From contig UQVK01000062.1 of NCBI GenBank assembly GCA_900544445.1, positions 1 to 23,045 of the forward strand: 23,045 nucleotides of DNA, read 5' to 3'. This document shows positions 8,084 to 12,284 of this stretch, piece by piece; positions within the stretch are counted from its first letter, which is position 1; each line of letters begins with the position of its first letter. Source of the stretch: an uncultured Lachnospiraceae bacterium. GTDB lineage: Bacteria; Bacillota; Clostridia; Lachnospirales; Lachnospiraceae. Under the pieces are notes generated by a model. That model was not told the DNA's origin. It searched no databases and worked only from the letters and a program-made list of their open reading frames with translations. The translations under genes and the position numbers were made by a program.

Positions 8084-10462
8084 TTATTTTGCTTCCGGTA
8101 CGTGCCACTTCCAGTCGCGTACCTCCGGCAGATCGATGCCGTACTCGTGGATATACTGCTTGTGCTCCACCAGCTTGTCGTTCATCTTCTGGATCAGATA
8201 GGAGCCGCGGTTTCCGAGCTGAGGCAGGTTCTGGATCGCGTTTTTCACCAGGCTGAAGCGGTCGATCTCATTCTGCACGCGCATGTCGAAGGGTGTGGTG
8301 ATGGTGCCCTCTTCCTTATAGCCGAACACGTGGATGTTGCGGTTCTCCCGGCAGTAGGTCAGCTCATGGATGAGCGTAGGATAGCCGTGGAAGGCGAAGA
8401 TGATGGGCTTGTCCTTTGTGAACAGCGCGTTGTAATCCGCGTCGGTCAGGCCGTGCGGATGCATGGTGGAGGGCTGAAGCTTCATCAGGTCCACCACGTT
8501 GATGACGCGGATCTTCAGCTCCGGCAGAGCTTCCCGCAGGATGGTGACAGCCGCCAGGGTTTCCAGGGTGGGCGTATCGCCGCAGCAGGCCATCACGATG
8601 TCCGGCTCTTCCCCGGCGTCGTTGCTCGCCCACTCCCAGATGCCGATGCCCTGGGTGCAGTGCTTGACGGCCTGTTCCATGGTCAGCCACTGAGGTCTGG
8701 GATGCTTGCTGGTCACCAGCACGTTCACGTAGTTCCGGCTGCGGATGCAGTGATCGAAGCAGGAAAGCAGGCAGTTGGTGTCCGGCGGAAGATAAAGGCG
8801 CACCACGTCCGCTTTCTTATTGGAAATGTGATCCAGGAAGCCGGGATCCTGATGGGTGAAGCCGTTGTGATCCTGCTGCCACACGTTGGAAGAGAGGATC
8901 AGGTTCAGGGAGGCGATGGACTGTCTCCAGGGAAGCTGGTTGCAGACCTTGAGCCATTTCGCATGCTGGGCGCACATGGAATCCACCACGCGGATGAACG
9001 CCTCATAGCTGGCGAAGAAGCCGTGGCGTCCTGTGAGAAGATAGCCCTCCAGCCAGCCCTCGCACATGTGCTCACTGAGGAAGGAGTCCATCACGCGGCC
9101 GTCATGGGCCAGGAATTCATCCGTGTCCAGAAGCTCGTTGTTCCAGTCGCGGTTTGTCTCTTCAAACACCTTTCCAAGGCGGTTGGACATGGTCTCGTCC
9201 GGCCCGAAGATGCGGAAGTTGTGGGCATCCTCGTTGAGCTTGAAAATATCCCGGACAAAGCCGCCCAGTTCCACCATATCCTGGGCTTCCACCGCGCCGG
9301 GAGCGGGCACATCGATGCCGTAATCGCGGAAGTCGGGCATGCGCAGGTCGCGCAGCAGCTTTCCGCCGTTGGCGTGGGGGTTGGAACCTATCTTTCTGTC
9401 TCCCTCAGGAGCCAGAGCTTTCAGCTCAGGGATCAGCTTTCCGTTCTCGTCAAAAAGCTCTTCCGGATGGTAGCTCATCAGCCAGTCTCTCAGCATGTCC
9501 AGATGCTCCGGCTGATCCATCATAATCGGCACCTGATGGGCGCGGAAGGAGCCTTCGATCTGCTTGCCGTCCACCATTTTCGGTCCCGTCCAGCCCTTGG
9601 GCGTGCGCAGCACGATCATGGGCCACTTGGGTCTGGTGGAATCATGGTTTTCCCTGGCGTTTTTCTGAATGGCCTTGATATCGTCCATGGCGGCATCCAG
9701 GGCTTCCGCCATTTTGCGGTGCATTTCCATGGGAACATCGCCTTCCACAAAATAGGGCTTCCAGCCGCAGCCGTCGAAGAAATGCTCCAGTTCTTCATGG
9801 GAGATGCGGGCCAGCACCGTCGGATTGCTGATCTTATAGCCGTTTAAGTGCAGGATGGGCAGAACGGCGCCGTCCGTTTCCGGATTCAGGAATTTGTTGC
9901 ACTGCCAGGAAGTGGCTAAAGGCCCGGTTTCCGCCTCGCCGTCGCCCACGATGCAGGCGGCCACCAGATCGGGATTGTCGAACACCGCGCCAAAGGAGTG
10001 GGCCAGGGAATAGCCGAGCTCGCCGCCCTCATTGATGGAGCCGGGGGTTTCGGGAGCCACGTGGCTGGAGATGCCGCCCGGGAAGGAGAACTGCTTGCAC
10101 AGCTTCTTCAAGCCGTCCATGTCCTCTCCGATGTTGGGATACACCTCGCTGTAGGTGCCCTCCAGATATGTATTTGCCACGAAGAAATTGCCGCCGTGGC
10201 CGGGACCGGAGATCAGGATCATGTCCTGGTCATATTTTTTGATCACGCGGTTTAAATGGACATAGATAAAATTCTGACCGGGAACGGTTCCCCAGTGTCC
10301 TACGATTTTCTTCTTTACATGTTCCATTTTGAGGGGCTCGCGCAGAAGCGGGTTATCCAGCAGATAAAGCTGCGCCGCGCCAAGATAGTTGGCGGCCCGC
10401 CAGTAGGCGTCCATCTTTTTCAGATATTCGTCCGTAAGTGGCAGTCTTTCCTCAATTTCCAT
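8084..10462 (-). CDS. xfp: Xylulose-5-phosphate/fructose-6-phosphate phosphoketolase
   Basis: This 792-residue thiamine-diphosphate enzyme is full length for the family. It cleaves xylulose 5-phosphate (and often fructose 6-phosphate) with inorganic phosphate to acetyl phosphate plus glyceraldehyde 3-phosphate (or erythrose 4-phosphate), in the cytoplasm. Visible family blocks are [18 protein letters not shown] (55-72), SGPGHGGN (85-92), the signature [18 protein letters not shown] (143-160) and the ThDP/Mg motif GDGEAETG (173-180) with N207 in LHLNGYKI. C-terminal blocks include [10 protein letters not shown] and [16 protein letters not shown]. The ATG at 10462 follows AAGGAGAAGAACAT. It is monocistronic, with its own promoter at about 10653-10681, a structured 184-nt leader and a terminator. 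It links pentose released by GH43-type enzymes to acetate and ATP. The dual substrate range is not decided by sequence. Confidence 0.97.
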   Translation of the reverse strand: MEIEERLPLTDEYLKKMDAYWRAANYLGAAQLYLLDNPLLREPLKMEHVKKKIVGHWGTVPGQNFIYVHLNRVIKKYDQDMILISGPGHGGNFFVANTYLEGTYSEVYPNIGEDMDGLKKLCKQFSFPGGISSHVAPETPGSINEGGELGYSLAHSFGAVFDNPDLVAACIVGDGEAETGPLATSWQCNKFLNPETDGAVLPILHLNGYKISNPTVLARISHEELEHFFDGCGWKPYFVEGDVPMEMHRKMAEALDAAMDDIKAIQKNARENHDSTRPKWPMIVLRTPKGWTGPKMVDGKQIEGSFRAHQVPIMMDQPEHLDMLRDWLMSYHPEELFDENGKLIPELKALAPEGDRKIGSNPHANGGKLLRDLRMPDFRDYGIDVPAPGAVEAQDMVELGGFVRDIFKLNEDAHNFRIFGPDETMSNRLGKVFEETNRDWNNELLDTDEFLAHDGRVMDSFLSEHMCEGWLEGYLLTGRHGFFASYEAFIRVVDSMCAQHAKWLKVCNQLPWRQSIASLNLILSSNVWQQDHNGFTHQDPGFLDHISNKKADVVRLYLPPDTNCLLSCFDHCIRSRNYVNVLVTSKHPRPQWLTMEQAVKHCTQGIGIWEWASNDAGEEPDIVMACCGDTPTLETLAAVTILREALPELKIRVINVVDLMKLQPSTMHPHGLTDADYNALFTKDKPIIFAFHGYPTLIHELTYCRENRNIHVFGYKEEGTITTPFDMRVQNEIDRFSLVKNAIQNLPQLGNRGSYLIQKMNDKLVEHKQYIHEYGIDLPEVRDWKWHVPEAK

Positions 10463-10646
10463 ATGTTCTTCTCCTTCCTGCCGCCGAATGGCGGCATTAG
10501 ATTAAGGAGGAATTGGACGTAAGTCCAATTTCCAGGAGAAAACCGCAGGTTTTCTCCGCCTCCTGTTTCAGCACGAACGTCCGGTTCGTGCGGCCGCCTG
10601 GAAAGCGGCGTTCATTTACAAATACCGATACAATTATGATCTACCG
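10463..10646 (-). promoter_or_regulatory. Structured xfp 5' leader: five consecutive stem-loops with SD/anti-SD elements
   Basis: Downstream of the predicted start point (about 10646) the minus-strand leader folds into consecutive perfect hairpins: GCCGC/GCGGC (10593-10609), GCACGAAC/GTTCGTGC (10571-10591), GGAGAAAACC/GGTTTTCTCC with loop TGC (10535-10557), AATTGGAC/GTCCAATT with loop TTAC (10511-10530), and TGCCGCC/GGCGGCA with loop ATTC (10479-10496). None is followed by a T-run, so these are not terminators. In the minus-strand RNA, CTCCTT (10509-10504) can pair with the xfp Shine-Dalgarno AAGGAG (10476-10471). CCTCCT (10510-10505) can instead pair with AGGAGG (10564-10559) further upstream. 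That is the layout of a translational switch. The GGAGAAA hairpin recurs in the leader at 11872-12000. No known riboswitch class was recognised. Confidence 0.65.
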
Positions 10647-10681
10647 GAATCTATTTTAAACTGATTCCGGGCATCAGGCAA
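10644..10681 (-). promoter_or_regulatory. xfp promoter with a palindrome over the -10
   Basis: On the minus strand TTGCCT (10681-10676), exactly 17 bases, then TAAAAT (10658-10653) form a good vegetative promoter pointing to xfp, with a start near 10646. An 8-bp perfect inverted repeat CCGGAATC (10644-10651) / GATTCCGG (10663-10670) with 11-bp spacer encloses the -10 box and the start region, as expected for a repressor operator. Confidence 0.7.
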
Positions 10682-10795
10682 TGGGAAATTGACAGAAGAT
10701 TTTCTGATTTTGGTAAAAATAACGAAAAAGGCGAAAATAGAGAAAAAACATCCCGTATTCTTTCTGAGACATGTGGACGAAATTATTTTTTAGAG

Positions 10796-10824
10796 TGGAC
10801 AGACACGGATTCACGTATTAAAAT
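10796..10824 (+). promoter_or_regulatory. Putative promoter for the orphan cas6 gene
   Basis: TGGACA (10796-10801), exactly 17 bases, then TAAAAT (10819-10824): each hexamer matches the vegetative consensus at five of six positions. Predicted start near 10831 gives a leader of about 200 nt before the ATG at 11030. It lies back-to-back with the xfp promoter 115 bases away. Confidence 0.65.
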
Positions 10825-10989
10825 AAATCGTGTTCATATCCATATTCCATTTCTATTACATCTGGTTACAGTGTATCTGTTTTGCTTTTGGGATAAGATC
10901 TTCTTTTTTCTTATTGACGAAGTGAACGTAAATAAACCACAACACAGAGTGTCCGATATCAATACAGAAATCTTACGGTACGAGGGGAG

Positions 10990-11022
10990 GCCCTCTGCTT
11001 TTGTGAGAGAATGAGGGAGGGC
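10990..11022 (+). promoter_or_regulatory. Hairpin that can hide the cas6 ribosome binding site
   Basis: GCCCTCT (10990-10996) can pair with GGAGGGC (11016-11022; six Watson-Crick pairs plus one G-U). The right arm contains the GGAGG that serves the ATG at 11030, nine bases downstream. The four T after the stem give a faint terminator look, but the spacing to the start codon fits an RBS-sequestering hairpin better. Confidence 0.45.
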
Positions 11023-11029
11023 TTTTGTC

Positions 11030-11725
11030 ATGTTGGTTTTTGAACTTCCGTTACAGATCTGCTTTCTGATTCCAATGCCTTCGGAAAATGTTTCGGAGAG
11101 AATTGCGCGTCTGCTGGACGCCGCGCTGCAGAGGACGGAATCCTTTTGGAAAGAGATGTCCTGGCGGTATCCATTTCGTCCGTATACCTTTGATCAGCCA
11201 TATCCGCTGGAGGCGGAACATATTTACTGTGTCGGAAAAATCTATACGGTCCGCATCAGAACCATCAGTCAGGAACTGGCCGAATTTTTCAGCAGCGTTC
11301 TCCCGTTTTGCGGAAGCGACTGTCTCCAGATACTCGGAGGAGAACTGCGGCTGATTCCCAGATGCTTTCTGGAGCGCGTGCATACATTGACACCGGTGGT
11401 GGTGAAGACACGGCATGGGTACTGGCGCAATCAGATGCAGGTGGATGAATATGAAGAACGGCTGAAAACAAATCTGATCAGAAAATACAACTTTTTTCAT
11501 CAGGCAAATCTGTCCGATAATTTTTCCCTGTTCCGAAACATTGAATTTATCAACAGAAAACCGGTGCGGGTACTGCAGAACGATATCGCTCTGCTCGGAG
11601 ATAAGGTGAATCTGACAGCGGCCTGCAACGATATGGCGCAGGAACTGCTTTATATGGCGCTGGGAACGGGCGTTGGGGAAAATAACGCGCGGGGCTGCGG
11701 CTTTCTCGGCTATCGCTTTCGATGA
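11030..11725 (+). CDS. cas6: Orphan CRISPR-associated endoribonuclease Cas6 family protein
   Basis: This 231-residue protein has the usual Cas6 length. Cas6 enzymes bind and cut CRISPR-repeat RNA next to a stem to make crRNAs. The N-terminal RAMP half shows LPLQICFLIPMPSENVSERIARLL (3-29) and PYTFDQPYPLE...HIYCVGKIYTVRIRT (51-78). The C-terminal half has TLTPVVVKTRHGYW (119-132), the ERLKTNLIRKY helix (143-153) and the hallmark glycine-rich loop GTGVGENNARGCGF (212-225). No histidine lies in the segment just before PYTF where many Cas6 catalytic histidines sit (next ones H64, H118, H129, H157), so cleavage competence is uncertain. ATG at 11030 follows GGAGG. It has its own promoter and terminator. 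No other cas gene and no CRISPR array occur in the window; both flanking transcripts carry hairpin-rich leaders. Family assignment is strong; the RNA target is unknown. Confidence 0.87.
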   Translation: MLVFELPLQICFLIPMPSENVSERIARLLDAALQRTESFWKEMSWRYPFRPYTFDQPYPLEAEHIYCVGKIYTVRIRTISQELAEFFSSVLPFCGSDCLQILGGELRLIPRCFLERVHTLTPVVVKTRHGYWRNQMQVDEYEERLKTNLIRKYNFFHQANLSDNFSLFRNIEFINRKPVRVLQNDIALLGDKVNLTAACNDMAQELLYMALGTGVGENNARGCGFLGYRFR

Positions 11726-11751
11726 AAAAACACATATATGGTTATGGAGAT

Positions 11752-11776
11752 AAAAGGGCGTGTAAACGCTCTTTTT
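11752..11776 (+). terminator. Rho-independent terminator of cas6
   Basis: The stem AAGGGCGT (11754-11761) / ACGCTCTT (11766-11773) has one G-U pair and a GTAA tetraloop. It is followed by an unbroken T-run to 11776, and an A-tract at 11752-11755 can pair with the T-run. It lies 27 bases after the stop codon and closes cas6 as a single-gene transcript. Confidence 0.88.
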
Positions 11777-11817
11777 GTCTGAGGTTACGATTTACAGCTC
11801 CGATTTTCCGGTGAAGG

Positions 11818-11846
11818 TTCCGTTTCCGCGAGAAATATTATATAAT
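11818..11846 (+). promoter_or_regulatory. Putative promoter for the hairpin leader and GH3 operon
   Basis: A consensus TATAAT stands at 11841-11846, after the cas6 terminator and 26 bases before the first hairpin of the leader. The -35 at 17 bp is weak (TTCCGT, 11818-11823), so the promoter may be activator-dependent. Its position supports the hairpin array at 11872-12000 being transcribed as a 5' leader of the downstream genes. Confidence 0.5.
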
Positions 11847-11871
11847 GGTAAAAATACTGTCGAAGGAGGAA

Positions 11872-12000
11872 GATTGAACAATAAGCCCGATGGCTTATTG
11901 TTCAATCGGCAGTTTTGCTCCGAAGCACAAAACTGCTGTGATCGCAGAGGAGAAATCACCTGCGTGATTTCTCCTCGCGGCCTCAGCGTATCGCTTCGGC
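11872..12000 (+). repeat. Tandem stem-loop array in the 5' leader of the GH3 operon
   Basis: There are four consecutive hairpins. First, a perfect 16-bp stem GATTGAACAATAAGCC (11872-11887) with its complement (11892-11907) and loop CGAT. Second, GCAGTTTTG/CAAAACTGC (11909-11917/11928-11936). Third, a perfect 13-bp stem GAGGAGAAATCAC/GTGATTTCTCCTC (11947-11959/11964-11976) with loop CTGC. Fourth, GCC-AGCG/CGCT-GGC with a symmetric TC/TC internal loop (11980-12000). No T-runs follow, so they are not terminators. The third hairpin shares arms GGAGAAA/TTTCTCC and the loop core CCTGCG, in transcript sense, with a hairpin of the xfp leader (10535-10557); the inner stem bases differ but still pair. 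The array begins behind an AAGGAGG and can also be read as an open frame. Confidence 0.75.
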
Positions 12001-12038
12001 ATGGAGGAAAAAATGAAGCTGTTTCGAAGGAAAAATGA
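11874..12038 (+). CDS. Possible 54-residue leader ORF running through the hairpin array
   Basis: A TTG codon at 11874 is spaced four bases from a strong AAGGAGG (11863-11869). It opens a frame of 54 codons that passes through all four hairpins and ends at TGA 12036-12038, 23 bases inside the next gene, in another frame. The predicted peptide contains five cysteines and has no recognised domain. Translation through the array would melt the stems and could couple to the downstream gene. It may equally be a spurious frame inside a palindromic repeat: the RBS is good, but the codon content simply mirrors the inverted repeats. Confidence 0.3.
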   Translation: MNNKPDGLLFNRQFCSEAQNCCDRRGEITCVISPRGLSVSLRHGGKNEAVSKEK

Positions 12039-12231
12039 GCAGGAGGATCACGCCTGGGACGGGCAGCAGCCTGCCATGAAAAGCAGTATCTGTACAGGGG
12101 AAACGGTTGCGGGTTTCCTGGACGCCGGAGGGAAGTTTCAGGAGATCATGCTGATTGCGGGAGAAGAGGATCTTGCGTTTTTTTGCAGGAAGTACGGCCT
12201 AAAAAAAGAGGAAATCAAACACATTTTCTGA
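12013..12231 (+). CDS. Small hypothetical protein upstream of GH3
   Basis: This 72-residue protein has no assigned function. It begins MKLFRRKNEQ and contains a conserved-looking core SSICTGETVAGF (about 27-38) followed by KFQEIMLIAGEEDLAFFCRKYGL. I have an impression, not verified, that short clostridial proteins with this core exist, sometimes with unreliable enzyme names. There is no signal peptide or membrane segment; the N-terminus is basic and the centre mixed. The ATG at 12013 was chosen over the in-frame ATG at 12001 because GGAGG at 12003-12007 then lies five bases upstream. Its stop is 53 bases before the GH3 start on the same strand, so the two genes are probably cotranscribed behind the hairpin leader. 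Confidence 0.65.
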   Translation: MKLFRRKNEQEDHAWDGQQPAMKSSICTGETVAGFLDAGGKFQEIMLIAGEEDLAFFCRKYGLKKEEIKHIF

Positions 12232-12284
12232 AAAGTGTCGTTTGGCGGTTATTTTTATCACGGAAAGGGAAACAGGAGGGAATT

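Larger units (their letters stand above)
10621..11029. other. AT-rich intergenic island between xfp and cas6
   Basis: This is about 410 bases without a supported gene, clearly poorer in GC than its surroundings (10681-10740 has 18 G+C of 60). It holds the minus-strand xfp promoter at the left, a plus-strand promoter at 10796-10824, a predicted untranslated leader of about 200 bases for cas6, and an RBS hairpin at the right end. It was read for repeat-spacer units because of the neighbouring cas6; none are present. Confidence 0.7.

Noticed and set aside
8102..9847. 581-codon open frame antisense to phosphoketolase
   Set aside because: It is a shadow of the real gene in GC-rich DNA: no ribosome binding site, no recognisable domains, and the opposite strand encodes a full conserved enzyme.
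10511..10609. Hairpins of the xfp leader as rho-independent terminators
   Set aside because: None is followed by a T-run on either strand, and the xfp promoter lies upstream of them.
11775..12038. An 87-codon frame starting with TTG at 11775
   Set aside because: Its start falls within the T-run of the cas6 terminator and has no ribosome binding site; only the shorter frame from 11874 has one.
10621..12284. CRISPR array near the cas6 gene
   Set aside because: Both sides of the gene were read for direct repeats of about 25-40 bases at regular spacing. Only inverted repeats of differing sequence and length occur, so this is not an array.
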